From positions 24,806-88,805 of the forward strand of contig CAITBM010000111.1 of the NCBI GenBank assembly GCA_903890485.1: a DNA stretch of 64,000 bases, given 5' to 3'. The notes beneath the pieces were generated by a model that was not told the origin of the DNA, searched no databases, and saw nothing but the letters and a program-made list of their open reading frames with translations. Below are positions 9,278 to 18,937 of this stretch, piece after piece (positions within the stretch are counted from its first letter, which is position 1; the number at the start of each line of letters is the position of its first letter). The position numbers and the translations under genes are program-made. The stretch comes from an uncultured Opitutaceae bacterium (lineage in GTDB: Bacteria; Verrucomicrobiota; Verrucomicrobiia; Opitutales; Opitutaceae).

Positions 9278-9686
9278 AGAGTTCCTCGGGCTGGAAGAAC
9301 CTTGCCAGCTCGATCTTTGCGTTGGCGACGCTGTCGGAAGCGTGGACCACGTTCCTCATCATCTCGGTGCCGAAGTCGCCGCGGATCGTTCCCTTGGCGG
9401 CCTTGCGCGAGTCGGTCGGCCCGAGCAGATCCCTGACGCGGCTCACCACGGCGGTTCCCTGGAGCGCCATTACGATCACCGGGCGCGAGCTCATGAACTT
9501 CTCGATCTCCGGGTAAAAGGGCATCTCGGCCACGTGGGCGTAATGCTCGCGCAGCACCTGCGCCGTAAGCTGGGTCATCTTGCAACCCACGATGGTGAAG
9601 CCCGCCTTTTCAAAGCGATCGAGCACGTTTCCAACGTGGTGCTTCTCCATGCAGTCGGGCTTAAAGATAATCAGGGTTTTCTCCAT
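9267..9686 (-). CDS. ndk: Nucleoside diphosphate kinase
   Basis: 139 residues, the normal bacterial length. Ndk moves the gamma phosphate of ATP onto nucleoside diphosphates through a phosphohistidine. The phosphorylated histidine is His115 in RNVVHASDS, and the nucleotide-binding block GTIRGDFG is at about 99-106. The N-terminus EKTLIIFKPD is the family start. It is convergent with and slightly overlaps the rhamnosidase gene. The cytoplasmic housekeeping role is certain from the family. Confidence 0.96.
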   Translation of the reverse strand: MEKTLIIFKPDCMEKHHVGNVLDRFEKAGFTIVGCKMTQLTAQVLREHYAHVAEMPFYPEIEKFMSSRPVIVMALQGTAVVSRVRDLLGPTDSRKAAKGTIRGDFGTEMMRNVVHASDSVANAKIELARFFQPEELFIA

Positions 9687-9740
9687 AGGAAGGGATCAAC
9701 ATACGGAAGCCCCACCCGATGGAAAGCCTGATTTTGCCGG

Positions 9741-10658
9741 CTAAGTTTCCGCCTTTTCTAGGGTAAGGGCCTGATATAGAGCATCCTCTAGATTTGGATA
9801 CCTGAAAGGATACCCGGCCCGGACGAGCTTCAGGGGAACGACGTGCGTGCTGGCAAGCAGGACCTCGTCGGTGATTTCCCCGTAAAGGAGGCGAAGCAGG
9901 AACCGCGGAAGCGGCATGGGAAGCTGACGCCCGTAGATTCGTCCCAGCGCCCGCGTGAACCCGGAGTTCATCACCGAGGTCGGCGAAACCACGTTCACCG
10001 GGCCCGAAAGCGATGCTTGGGTGAGCGCGAAACGGATCGCGCCGACGGCGTCCTCGATCTCGATCCAGCTCATCCACTGGCGCCCGGAGCCCATGGGGCA
10101 CCCCAGTCCCGCCTTATAGAAGGGCGCCACGCGGTTGAGGAGCCCCCCCTTGCCGGAGAGGATGATGCCAAAGCGAAGGCAGACAACCCGCGTCCCGAAT
10201 TCGGAGGCCACCAACGCCGCGCCCTCCCAGTCGCGGCAAAGGTCGACCAGGAACCCATTTCCCGGGCCGCTCGATTCGGTGAGTTCCAGATTGCCCCTGT
10301 CCCCGTAGATGCCTGTCGCCGACGCGCTCACAAAAATGGCGGGGCGCCTCCCGCCGCCCTCAGGGTCAAAAATCCGGGCTAGGGCCTGCGTGGCATCAAT
10401 ACGGCTGCTCCGGAGCTCATTCTTTCGCTTGCGGGACCACCGAGCCAGGGCCAGGTCCTCTCCGCAGAGGTTGATGACTGCATCAGCCGAGCGGCACGCC
10501 TCGAGAGGAATCTCACCGGCTGCGGGATACCAGGCCAGTTCGTCGGGTTCGACCGCGGCACGCCTCACGAGCCGGACGACTTCGTGTCCGTCAGACCTGA
10601 GCGCGGCGACCGCCGCCTTTCCGATCAAGCCGGAGGCCCCTGCAACAAGGATCCTCAT
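9741..10658 (-). CDS. TIGR01777-family NAD-dependent epimerase/dehydratase-like protein
   Basis: About 305 residues from the ATG at 10658; an upstream in-frame extension to 10718 precedes the Rossmann strand and is unlikely. The N-terminus MRILVAGASGLIGKA is the glycine-rich NAD(P) motif of extended SDRs. Other blocks are ADAVINLCGEDLA, FVSASATGIYGDRG and the C-terminal cap domain (LPRFLLRLLYGE, then EVLLASTHVVPLKL) known as DUF1731, which define the TIGR01777 group rather than true sugar epimerases. The substrate is unknown. It lies 69 nt downstream of phr on the same strand. Confidence 0.85.
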   Translation of the reverse strand: MRILVAGASGLIGKAAVAALRSDGHEVVRLVRRAAVEPDELAWYPAAGEIPLEACRSADAVINLCGEDLALARWSRKRKNELRSSRIDATQALARIFDPEGGGRRPAIFVSASATGIYGDRGNLELTESSGPGNGFLVDLCRDWEGAALVASEFGTRVVCLRFGIILSGKGGLLNRVAPFYKAGLGCPMGSGRQWMSWIEIEDAVGAIRFALTQASLSGPVNVVSPTSVMNSGFTRALGRIYGRQLPMPLPRFLLRLLYGEITDEVLLASTHVVPLKLVRAGYPFRYPNLEDALYQALTLEKAET

Positions 10659-10727
10659 AGGCTTTTCATTGTGACCTGGCCCATGTACCGATCCCAATCG
10701 ACCCCCCGGAAAGTGCAAGCGTCACGC

Positions 10728-12182
10728 TTACGTTTTTCCACGCAGGGCCTTGAACGCGCCGAGCGCAGCGGCCCGCGCCGCCGCATGGTCGACAATCGGC
10801 TTCGGGTACGTCTCGCCCAAGCGAACACCGGCACCGGCGAGGACCTCGGACGGCGCCTCCCACGGCGCATGGATGTGCTTTGGCGAAAGGCCCCCGAGTT
10901 CAGGAACCCAGCGGCGCACATAGTGCCCGTCGGGGTCGAACTTCAGGCCCTGGGTGACCGGCGCGAAAATGCGGAAGTATGGCGCCGCGTCCGCCCCGCA
11001 ACCGGCGCTCCACTGCCACCCCAGCGTGTTGCTCGCCAAGTCGGCATCCACCAATGTATTCCAAAACCACCCTGCGCCTTCGGGCCACGCAATCCTCAGG
11101 TGTTTCACAAGGAAGGAGGCGACGATCATTCTCACCCGGTTATGCATCCAACCGGTCGTCCAGAGCTGCCGCATGCCTGCGTCGACGATCGGGTATCCCG
11201 TCTTTCCCTTGGTCCAGGCCTTTAACATCAAGCCGCCCGGGTCCTTGGCCCATGCAAACCGCCTGAAGTCGGGCCTGAGGGGCGACTCCGGCGTCGTCGG
11301 GAAGTGAAACAGGAGGTGGTGGGCGAATTCCCGCCACCCAATCTCTCGAAGGAAAACCTCCGCTCCCGCGCTCGGGGGAAATACGCCGGACTCGGTCGAG
11401 AGCGAATTTACCGCCGCCCATGCCTGACGGGGGCTGAGTTCACCAAAATGGAGAAAGGGTGAAAGCATCGATGTCCCGTCGAGGTCCGGCCTGTTGCGCT
11501 GCTCGTCGTAGGGTTCGAGCGACGTCGACACGAAATGCTTGAGGCGGCGGGCGGCGCCCGCCTCGCCCGGCTCCCAGGTTCCCGCGATTCCCGCATCCCA
11601 CCTCACCGAGGGGAGGAGGCCCAGCTCAGGAAGCGGGATCGAGTCGGGCCACGAATCAAGGGACCTGCCAAACGTGTCGCTTTTCAGGACGAGGGGCACC
11701 GCAACGGGCTGCTCCAGGCAGTGCCTCCAGAACGGCGTGAAAACCTGGAAGGGACCGCCCTGTTTGTTTGCGATCGTGTGCGGCTCAAAAAGCAGCGACC
11801 CGTTGAAACTCCTGGCGTCGACGCCCGAACGTGTAAGCTCCGCCTTGATTCCCTTGTCCCTGGCTATAACCGCAGGCTCGTAGCGGCGGTTCCAATAGAC
11901 GGCCCCAGACCCCGTCGCTGCCACCAGGCGCACGAGCTCCTTAAGCGAATCCCCGCGGGCCACGACGAGGCGTGACCCCCTCTCCCTGAGCGACTCGCCG
12001 AGGGATGCGAGGGAATGGTGGAGCCACCAACGCGAGGCCCCGCCCATGGCCCACCGGCCGTCCCCCAGGTCGTCCAGGATATAGACCGGGATGATGGGGC
12101 CTCCCCGCTCCGCCGCCGCTTTTAGCGCAGGGTTATCCCGCAGGCGAAGGTCCTGCCGAAACCAAACAATGGCCGGGGTCAC
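10728..12182 (-). CDS. phr: Deoxyribodipyrimidine photolyase (class I CPD photolyase)
   Basis: 484 residues with both photolyase domains: an N-terminal alpha/beta antenna domain (IVWFRQDLRLRDNPAL) and the C-terminal FAD-binding helical domain. Diagnostic blocks are GTSMLSPFLHFGELSPR, WMHNRVRMIVASFLVKHL and NTLGWQWSAGCGADAAPYFRIF. It uses blue light and FADH- to split cyclobutane pyrimidine dimers. The start codon overlaps the glgA stop by 4 bp, so it is translated from the glgA transcript or coupled to it. The link between glycogen synthase and photolyase looks positional rather than functional. Confidence 0.94.
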   Translation of the reverse strand: MTPAIVWFRQDLRLRDNPALKAAAERGGPIIPVYILDDLGDGRWAMGGASRWWLHHSLASLGESLRERGSRLVVARGDSLKELVRLVAATGSGAVYWNRRYEPAVIARDKGIKAELTRSGVDARSFNGSLLFEPHTIANKQGGPFQVFTPFWRHCLEQPVAVPLVLKSDTFGRSLDSWPDSIPLPELGLLPSVRWDAGIAGTWEPGEAGAARRLKHFVSTSLEPYDEQRNRPDLDGTSMLSPFLHFGELSPRQAWAAVNSLSTESGVFPPSAGAEVFLREIGWREFAHHLLFHFPTTPESPLRPDFRRFAWAKDPGGLMLKAWTKGKTGYPIVDAGMRQLWTTGWMHNRVRMIVASFLVKHLRIAWPEGAGWFWNTLVDADLASNTLGWQWSAGCGADAAPYFRIFAPVTQGLKFDPDGHYVRRWVPELGGLSPKHIHAPWEAPSEVLAGAGVRLGETYPKPIVDHAAARAAALGAFKALRGKT

Positions 12183-13621
12183 AGGGCGTCGCGGTAGAGC
12201 GTCTCGTAGGCCAACGCCGCCGTCTTCCAGCTGAAGTCGCGGGCCATCCCACGCTGCTGGACGGCCCCATAACGGGCCTTGTCGTCATAGAGACGCAGGG
12301 CCCGCTCCAGGGCGCCCCTCAGTTCGAGGGCATTGGGAGCGCACATGACTCCCGTTCCGTTAACCGGGTCCTCGTCGGCGTCCCGCACCGTGTCGAAAAG
12401 GCCGCCCACGCGGCTGACGATCGGCACCGTACCGTACACCTGGGAGTACATCTGGTTCAACCCACACGGCTCAAAGAGGGAGGGCATGACAAAGAAGTCG
12501 CTCCCCGACTCGATCAAGTGGCTCATCGTCTCATCGTGCTTGGGGCAAACGAAGACCTTGTCCGGATAGCTTAGCGCGATCTTCTTGAGGGCGTCCTCCA
12601 TGCGTTTTTCGCCCGCACCAAGGATCACGAAGCGGCACATCTTGCCCGTGAAGAAATCGGCATTGGCCAGCACCAGGTCGATCCCCTTCTGCTCGGTCAA
12701 GCGGCAGATCATCCCGAAGATCGGACCCTGGAAAGCGGGGTCGAAGCCGCACACCTTCAAGAGCTCCGCCTTGCAGGCCCGCTTTCCCGCGAGGTCCGAG
12801 GCCGTGTAGCGGGCGGGGATCAGCTTGTCCGAAGCCGGGTTCCACACGGCCGAGTCCACGCCGTTGATCAGCCCGGAAAGGTCGTCGATCCGGGTCTGCA
12901 CGACACCCTCAAGGCCGCACCCGAACTCAGGGGTCTGGATCTCCTTGGCGTAGCGGGGGCTGACCGTCGTCACGCGGTCGGCAAAGAGGATACCGGCCTT
13001 CATGAAATTCACCTGACCGTAGTATTCGAGCCCATCCATGCTGAACAGCTCGTCGGGGAGATTCGTCCTCGGGTAGCAGGCCGCCGAGAAGAGCCCCTGG
13101 AAAGCGATGTTGTGGATCGTGAAGACCGTCTTCATGCCAAGCGTCACGCCAAAGCGCCGCTCCGCCTCCCTCAAGAGAAGGGGAAGGAGCGCAGTCTGCC
13201 AATCGTGCGCATGGACGATGTCGGCGCCCAAGTCCGCCAAGCGCATGGTCTCGACGACAGCCTTGCAGAAGAAGATGAAACGGTCGGAGTTGTCCTCGTA
13301 GTCCCGCTCCCCGTTGCCGTAAGGATACTTCCGGTCGTAGAATTCATCCCGGACGATGAGAAACACCGTCAGGTTCTTGCTCGGGGAGAACGAGTACACA
13401 TCGCCGGACAGGTATTGGTCACCCATCTCGACCTTGAGCCGGAACTTCCGCTCGGCCTTGGCGGCTAGTGGGTGAGCGAGGGCGCCCCTATATCCGGGCA
13501 GGAAAACGGACACCTCGTGCCCGAGCTGTGCGAACGTTCCCGTTAGGGCTCCGACGGCGTCCGCGAGGCCTCCCGTCTTCATGTAGGGGAACAGTTCACT
13601 CGCCGCGTGGACGATCTTCAT
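12179..13621 (-). CDS. glgA: Glycogen (starch) synthase, ADP-glucose type
   Basis: About 480 residues from the ATG at 13621 (MKIVHAASELFPYMKTGGLAD), the standard GT5 beginning with the substrate-binding KTGGL motif; the 11-codon extension to 13654 is not family-like. The two Rossmann lobes are intact: HAHDWQTALLPLLL in the first, and the glycosyl-nucleotide block PSLFEPCGLNQMYSQVYGTVP in the second. It adds glucose from ADP-glucose (family knowledge) to alpha-1,4 glucan for storage. No other glg gene is in the window. It is divergent from rnr across a 149 bp intergenic region, which must hold both promoters. Confidence 0.95.
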   Translation of the reverse strand: MKIVHAASELFPYMKTGGLADAVGALTGTFAQLGHEVSVFLPGYRGALAHPLAAKAERKFRLKVEMGDQYLSGDVYSFSPSKNLTVFLIVRDEFYDRKYPYGNGERDYEDNSDRFIFFCKAVVETMRLADLGADIVHAHDWQTALLPLLLREAERRFGVTLGMKTVFTIHNIAFQGLFSAACYPRTNLPDELFSMDGLEYYGQVNFMKAGILFADRVTTVSPRYAKEIQTPEFGCGLEGVVQTRIDDLSGLINGVDSAVWNPASDKLIPARYTASDLAGKRACKAELLKVCGFDPAFQGPIFGMICRLTEQKGIDLVLANADFFTGKMCRFVILGAGEKRMEDALKKIALSYPDKVFVCPKHDETMSHLIESGSDFFVMPSLFEPCGLNQMYSQVYGTVPIVSRVGGLFDTVRDADEDPVNGTGVMCAPNALELRGALERALRLYDDKARYGAVQQRGMARDFSWKTAALAYETLYRDAL

Positions 13622-13770
13622 GGGAGGGGGGATAGATACTCTAGCACGACCCACTCATTGTCGAGTCCAAGAGGGTATCAAAAGCCAATCCGCTTAATCC
13701 ACTCGCCAATTGCGGGGGTTTGGGCGAGGGTGGTACCGGCTGACCCGCCGAATGCGAGTCCCACTAAGAA

Positions 13771-15828
13771 ATGTCCAATACCAAGTCGGGCCGCAAGGGC
13801 CCACAGGCCGATGACTCAGTCAAAGGCGTAATCCAATTCAGAGCAGGCGGCTCCGCCTTTATCATCGTAGGGGGCAACCGCGACGAACCCTCGGTCCAGG
13901 TGTCCCCAGACGACACCGGGGTCGCCCTACCGGGAGACACCGTGGTCGCACGGATCTACCATGGAGTAGCCGGCAAGCGCCCCGGAGAGCGCGTCGGCCG
14001 CGTGAGCCAGATCCTCGAAAGGGCGCATACGACCATCGTGGGCGACCTGCGCCGCGAGGGCAGAAATTTCGTCGTGGCGCCCGACGATCCGCGGTTCGTG
14101 TATGAAATCGCCGTCCCCGACCCCGCCAGGTCATCGGTGAAACCCGCGCCCCACCCCGGCGACAAGGTCGTCGTCAAGCTGGGCGAGTGGCGCCGGCGCG
14201 AGCAGCCCCTGATGGGCGAGATCGTTGACCGCCTCGGTCGGACCCACGAGCCAAGGGCGGAACTGCTCGGCATCTTCATCAAGCACGGACTGGAGCCCAA
14301 TTTCCCCCATGACGTCGAGCGCGAGGCATCCGGCCTGCCCGACCGGGTCGCAGCCAAGGAGACGGAGGGCCGCCGCGACTACCGCAAGATTCCCGTATTC
14401 ACGATCGATCCGGACGACGCCAAGGATTTCGACGACGCCCTCTCGATCGAGGACCTGGGCAACGGCCACACCCGCGTGGGGATTCATATCGCTGACGTTT
14501 CGACCTATGTGAAGCACGGCACGGCGATCGACAGGGAGGCCCGTAAGAGGGGCAACTCGACCTATCTGGTGGGGACCGTGATTCCCATGCTTCCCGAGAA
14601 GCTCTCCAACGGGCTCTGCTCGCTGGTCGAGGCCCAGGACCGGCTGTGCAAGGCCGTGTTCCTCACCTTCGGACCCGACTACCGCATCAAGGAGACCGAC
14701 TACGCGAACACCGTGATCCGCAGCCGGAAGCGCCTCACCTACAAACAGGCCTATGCGCTCCTCTTTGAGGACAATCTCGAGAAGATCAGGGCCATGCCGG
14801 TCCCCCCGAAGCACCAGACGGGCTCCACGGGCCGCGCGCTTCGCGAGCTCGAGGACTGGGAGCTGGAGGACCTCCAGGCCTGGATCCGCGCGCTATGGAG
14901 GATCGCCAGCTCCCTTCGACGCGACCGCATGAGCCACGGAAGCCTCGACCTGGACATGCCCGAGACAAAGATCTTCGTGGACCCCCAGGGGTACGCCGAC
15001 CGCCTCGAGCGGATCGAGCAGGACGAGAGCCACCAGCTGATCGAGGAGTTCATGCTGGCGGCCAATGAGGCCGTTGCGCGACTCACCCGGACCCAGCGCC
15101 TGCCGTCCCTCTACCGCGTCCATGACCAGCCCGATGCGGAGAAGCTCAACGACTACCGCGAATTCGTTGCCACCTTCGGGATCAAGGTGGGGGACCTGAG
15201 CCGACGCGAGGAGGTGGTGAAGCTCCTCGCCATCCTGAAGACGCATCCCCAGGGCTACACCCTGAGGACCCAGTTCCTCAGGAGCCTAAAGAAGGCGTGC
15301 TACCGGGCGACCCCCGACGGCCACTTCGGGCTCCACAAGAAGGACTACACCCACTTCACCTCGCCCATCCGCCGGTACTCCGACTTGGTCGTGCACCAGG
15401 TCCTGCAGTCCTACCTGAACCGCAAGGCCGACGGCGGGGCCGTGCGCCACGATGTGAAGGGGATCACCCAGCTCGCCGACCACCTGAGCGAGACCGAGAT
15501 CAACTCGACCGAGGCGGAGCGGGAGAGCGTGAAGATCAAGCTCCTCGAGTTCTTCGAGCGTGAGCTGGCAAAAAAGAAACGGACCGCCTTCGCCGCCGTG
15601 ATCACCGACGTCCGCCGCCACGGCTTCTTCATTGAACTTGTCGAGTCGATGACCTTCGGCTTCATCTCGGCGGACGCGCTCGGGGATGACTACTACCAGC
15701 TCAACCAGGAGGGAAACGCCCTCGTCGGCCGCAGGAAGCACCGGACCTACGAGCTGAACGGGAGGCTGGACGTCGTGGTCGACAAGGTGGACCGGTTCAA
15801 GCGAATCATTGATTTTCGGCCCGCCTGA
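13771..15828 (+). CDS. rnr: Ribonuclease R (RNB-family 3'-5' exoribonuclease)
   Basis: 685 residues, shorter than the about 800 of enterobacterial RNase R: the N-terminal helix-turn-helix domain is missing and the protein begins almost directly with the cold-shock domains. The RNB catalytic block is at 213-222 (DPDDAKDFDD) with the Mg-binding aspartates intact, and HFTSPIRRYSDLVVHQ marks the end of the RNB domain. The C-terminal S1 domain (about 605-680) is present, but the usual lysine-rich tail is absent. It degrades structured RNA in the cytoplasm. The short downstream gene begins 18 nt after its stop and is probably cotranscribed. Confidence 0.95.
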   Translation: MSNTKSGRKGPQADDSVKGVIQFRAGGSAFIIVGGNRDEPSVQVSPDDTGVALPGDTVVARIYHGVAGKRPGERVGRVSQILERAHTTIVGDLRREGRNFVVAPDDPRFVYEIAVPDPARSSVKPAPHPGDKVVVKLGEWRRREQPLMGEIVDRLGRTHEPRAELLGIFIKHGLEPNFPHDVEREASGLPDRVAAKETEGRRDYRKIPVFTIDPDDAKDFDDALSIEDLGNGHTRVGIHIADVSTYVKHGTAIDREARKRGNSTYLVGTVIPMLPEKLSNGLCSLVEAQDRLCKAVFLTFGPDYRIKETDYANTVIRSRKRLTYKQAYALLFEDNLEKIRAMPVPPKHQTGSTGRALRELEDWELEDLQAWIRALWRIASSLRRDRMSHGSLDLDMPETKIFVDPQGYADRLERIEQDESHQLIEEFMLAANEAVARLTRTQRLPSLYRVHDQPDAEKLNDYREFVATFGIKVGDLSRREEVVKLLAILKTHPQGYTLRTQFLRSLKKACYRATPDGHFGLHKKDYTHFTSPIRRYSDLVVHQVLQSYLNRKADGGAVRHDVKGITQLADHLSETEINSTEAERESVKIKLLEFFERELAKKKRTAFAAVITDVRRHGFFIELVESMTFGFISADALGDDYYQLNQEGNALVGRRKHRTYELNGRLDVVVDKVDRFKRIIDFRPA

Positions 15829-15846
15829 AACTCATTCTAGCCAACG

Positions 15847-16377
15847 ATGAAAAACTACGATTTCCCAGCCCAGTTCCTAGCCCTGTACGGCCAAGCGGTG
15901 GCCCTCTATGCCAAAGGCCAGAGGGGCGCGGACACTTTCTTCGACAAGGAGCAGTCGACTTGGCTTGTCTCAAACGGCATCGCGGCGCAGCACCTGTATG
16001 ACTACGCCGAGGACGAGAACTCCGGGGGAGAGCCAGGGTTCGGGCACGCGCTGTCGATCGAGACGATCCGCCGCGACTTTTTCATCAATGTCCAGAAGGG
16101 GCGTCCGTCGATGGCCGTGCTCGACGAATCCAAGATGCCCGCCAAAGCCGACGCCGTTAAGGGGATAGAGTGGCTTCCGCGCATCATTCCCAAGGCCAAG
16201 GCGAAGCTCCGGGGGGAATTGCCGGCCAGCCTGATGTACTGCTGCGGAGGCGACAGGCGGTTTTTCAAGGCCCACGACATCCTGCCGTCCGAGTTCCTCA
16301 CCCTGATCTGGAGAAACGGGGACAACGACGCGGCGACCGTTGACTGGGTCGTGGCGCGGAGTGCGTCCTCCCGGTAG
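15847..16377 (+). CDS. DUF5069-like protein
   Basis: 176 residues, soluble, no signal peptide. The segment IEWLPRIIPKAKAKLRGELP followed by FFKAHDILPSEFLTLIW resembles the DUF5069 pattern (LPR.IDKARA..G......F....G). The function of that family is not known to me. It lies 18 nt behind rnr and ends 12 nt before the stop of the convergent DNA polymerase gene. Confidence 0.6.
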   Translation: MKNYDFPAQFLALYGQAVALYAKGQRGADTFFDKEQSTWLVSNGIAAQHLYDYAEDENSGGEPGFGHALSIETIRRDFFINVQKGRPSMAVLDESKMPAKADAVKGIEWLPRIIPKAKAKLRGELPASLMYCCGGDRRFFKAHDILPSEFLTLIWRNGDNDAATVDWVVARSASSR

Positions 16378-16389
16378 GCCTCGGCCCGC

Positions 16390-18579
16390 CTAGAGGAGCT
16401 CGCCTTGCCGGCTGTCGGAGCCTGCGGGCGGGGGCGTGACGCCGATGAATCGGCCGTAACGCTCGATCCAGTCGTCCAACTTTCCGATGTAGTGGTCCGG
16501 GTCGTAGGGAGCCGACACGGCGTCGAAGAGGTCGATCGGGCGCGCCCTCTGCCAGTCGCTGGTCTTTCCCTTCTGCTTGGGCGTGATGAAGTAGGTCACC
16601 CGCTCCCCCATCCTTGGCCGGGGCGACATCTGCAGGGCCGCTTCCGCCGAGGCACGCCGGGGTTTGCCCCCTCCCTCGATGAAGCGCTCGTAGGCCTCGG
16701 GGTTCATCCCGAGGACCTCGCCCTTGGCAACCTCGGCAACGGGAAGCGACCGGTCGCTTAGGCGCCTGCGATAGTCCGCCAGGAGGCCGGCCGGGGAAAC
16801 GGAGGTCGCACCCAGAAGGTAGTGGATCAGAGCGTCCGTAAGGCGCTTCAGGAAGGGCTCTACGCCGCGGGAGCGAAGCGCGCTTCCCCTGAGCGTCACC
16901 TTGCCCGACTCAAAGAGTGCGTAGTTCTTCGCCTTGTAGCAGAACATGGCATCGTACTTCCCGTCGAACTCCAGGTCGATGCCCGAGGGCAGGACCGGGA
17001 CGACCAGTGCCAGGAGTTCCTCAGGTTTCTCGAAGTATCGGTCCGAGGAGATGTAGATGCCGTCCGTGTCGGCCTCGAGGATTCGGCATCCCTGGCGGCC
17101 GAACTCATCAATCAGGGACTGGAGGAGCTCCCGGCCCCTGCGGGTCACCTCCGCGGCCAGGTCACCGTCGCCGAAACGGGCGCCCGAAAACCCGAGGTAG
17201 CCGTAGAACGAGTTGATCAGGATCTTGGTGGTCGCCTGCCGGGCCTTCGCCTCCGCCCTCTCCTCCTCTGTCGGCGCGGTGCGCGCCAGCTGCTTGTATT
17301 TGAGGCGGTACTCGAGCAGGTGCCTCAGGAGCGGGATGAAGACGCCGAGCGAATCGTTCGAGGGATTGCGCCCGATGTTGAGAAGAAGGCTCGGGTAGAG
17401 TGAGGCGACGTCGAAGTGGAGCACATGCCGGAACACGCCCTCATTGAAGCTGCGGGTATAGCCCCCGTCGAAGGGCCGGATCTCGGGGGGCTGGGGGCAC
17501 GACTGCCTCGCGTGGTAGTACTCCTCGAGGAAAAGCAGATCGATCTTCACGGTCGTCCCCCGGAGCGTCGCCTCCTGCAGCGGGATGGGAAACGTCCTCG
17601 CCTGCTCAAAATAGGTCGGCAGCAGCAGGTCCGAGAGCCCCTGGGTTTCCCTCAGGTCATCTTCCAAATATGCGCAGAACCTGTCGCGGTCTGTCCGGAA
17701 CACCTCCGCGATCCGGCTGCCCTCTATGTAGGTGCGTTTGTCGCCTTCCTCGTCGGTGATACCGAAATGGATCGCCACCTCCTTCAGTCCGTAGGAGTTG
17801 AGCTCGCGGGTGCTGATGTCATTGAGGAGGGCAAGAAGGTAGGTGTCGACCACCGCGCGGCCGGGCAGGTCGCACCGCGGAAAATCAATCCAGCGCTCCG
17901 CGACCTTCAGCCGGCTACTGCGAAACGTCGCGCGCTGGCCAAACCGGCCCCAGGCGCAGGGGACCCGGCGCATGCGGCACCTCTGCCGGAGGTAGTCCAG
18001 GTCGAACTTGAAGATGTTGTGCCCCTCAATCACATCCGGGTCGTCCGAAGCCAGCGCATCGTTGAACCGCAGGAGGAGCGCCTTTTCCGCCGCGTCTGTC
18101 ATTTCCTCAAGCAGGAGGAGCCGGTTCTTGCCTTCGCACCGCATGCCGATTGCCAGCACCCGGTCGTCGGGGTTCTCCGCATTGCTGAAGGCCCCGCCGG
18201 TCGAACCCGTTTCGATGTCGACCTGGCACCGTCTGAGCTTGGCGAAGGCCATGTCCGAGTACAGGCGCGCCCGGTTCTGGAGCAGGAACTGGCTCTCCAT
18301 GGGCCGGATGACATCGACCGCGCCCGAGTCCCGCGCCGACTTGAGGAAGGCCTCGAACGCCTCGAGGGAGGAAGCCCGGGCCAATAGGCCCAGGGCAGCC
18401 CCGCCTTTCAGCCGATCAAAGGTCACACCGGCAACCGGTCCCGTGACTGAATCCAAGGGGAGCCACGCAAACGGCTCAAAGGGAAGCACCTTCTCCTGGC
18501 GACCGCCGTCGGGCCCGGCCAAGCACACCCTCGCCCTTCCCTCCCCGTCTATCCAGACGCCACAGAGCGTGCCGTCCAT
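16390..18579 (-). CDS. Family B DNA polymerase with 3'-5' exonuclease
   Basis: 729 residues. The exonuclease is intact: Exo I has Asp121 and Glu123 (VDIETGS), Exo II is GHNIFKFDLDYL (Asp193) and Exo III is YLEDDLRETQGL. Polymerase motif A is HFDVASLYPS (Asp390), motif B is KILINSFYGYLGF, and motif C is EADTDGIYIS (Asp504, Asp506). All catalytic residues are present, so it should be an active proofreading polymerase. It resembles the archaeal/PolB type, not phage protein-primed enzymes, since the TPR insertions are absent. The role (repair, translesion or accessory replication) is unknown. A small membrane-protein gene lies 19 nt upstream on the same strand and may share its promoter. Confidence 0.92.
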   Translation of the reverse strand: MDGTLCGVWIDGEGRARVCLAGPDGGRQEKVLPFEPFAWLPLDSVTGPVAGVTFDRLKGGAALGLLARASSLEAFEAFLKSARDSGAVDVIRPMESQFLLQNRARLYSDMAFAKLRRCQVDIETGSTGGAFSNAENPDDRVLAIGMRCEGKNRLLLLEEMTDAAEKALLLRFNDALASDDPDVIEGHNIFKFDLDYLRQRCRMRRVPCAWGRFGQRATFRSSRLKVAERWIDFPRCDLPGRAVVDTYLLALLNDISTRELNSYGLKEVAIHFGITDEEGDKRTYIEGSRIAEVFRTDRDRFCAYLEDDLRETQGLSDLLLPTYFEQARTFPIPLQEATLRGTTVKIDLLFLEEYYHARQSCPQPPEIRPFDGGYTRSFNEGVFRHVLHFDVASLYPSLLLNIGRNPSNDSLGVFIPLLRHLLEYRLKYKQLARTAPTEEERAEAKARQATTKILINSFYGYLGFSGARFGDGDLAAEVTRRGRELLQSLIDEFGRQGCRILEADTDGIYISSDRYFEKPEELLALVVPVLPSGIDLEFDGKYDAMFCYKAKNYALFESGKVTLRGSALRSRGVEPFLKRLTDALIHYLLGATSVSPAGLLADYRRRLSDRSLPVAEVAKGEVLGMNPEAYERFIEGGGKPRRASAEAALQMSPRPRMGERVTYFITPKQKGKTSDWQRARPIDLFDAVSAPYDPDHYIGKLDDWIERYGRFIGVTPPPAGSDSRQGELL

Positions 18580-18598
18580 GGCGCGGTGGGTATCCGCC

Positions 18599-18937
18599 TC
18601 AGAACGGTCGGACGAAGACCATGGCCACGGCCGTTATTGCCAGGGCGAAGGTAATCATCATGAAGAGGTCGGCCTTCGCCCTGCGGCGATAGGCAAGGCC
18701 GGTCATCGCCGAGAGGCCGAGCCAGCAAACGAGCTTCACGATCGCCCAGCCCGGAAAGCCGAGCTGGAGGCGGTGCAGCATCCCAAAACCGGTCACCAGG
18801 ATGAGGAGCGTTGCAACCCCGGTGATCATGAGCACCCGTTTCCGTGTCTCGGCAGGCGCCGCGAAGGCGTAGAAAGTGTAGCCGAGGAGCACGATGATCG
18901 AGCTCAGATGCAACACGAGGTAGGTATTGAGTGACAT
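18599..18937 (-). CDS. Small four-helix integral membrane protein
   Basis: About 112 residues from the ATG at 18937 (MSLNTYLVLHLSSIIVLLGY); the open frame extends to 18976 but adds non-hydrophobic residues. Four predicted transmembrane helices with a basic loop (AYRRRAKAD) between helices three and four. It resembles SirB2-like or other small unknown membrane families, but I cannot assign one. It is 19 nt upstream of the polymerase gene. Confidence 0.65.
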   Translation of the reverse strand: MSLNTYLVLHLSSIIVLLGYTFYAFAAPAETRKRVLMITGVATLLILVTGFGMLHRLQLGFPGWAIVKLVCWLGLSAMTGLAYRRRAKADLFMMITFALAITAVAMVFVRPF

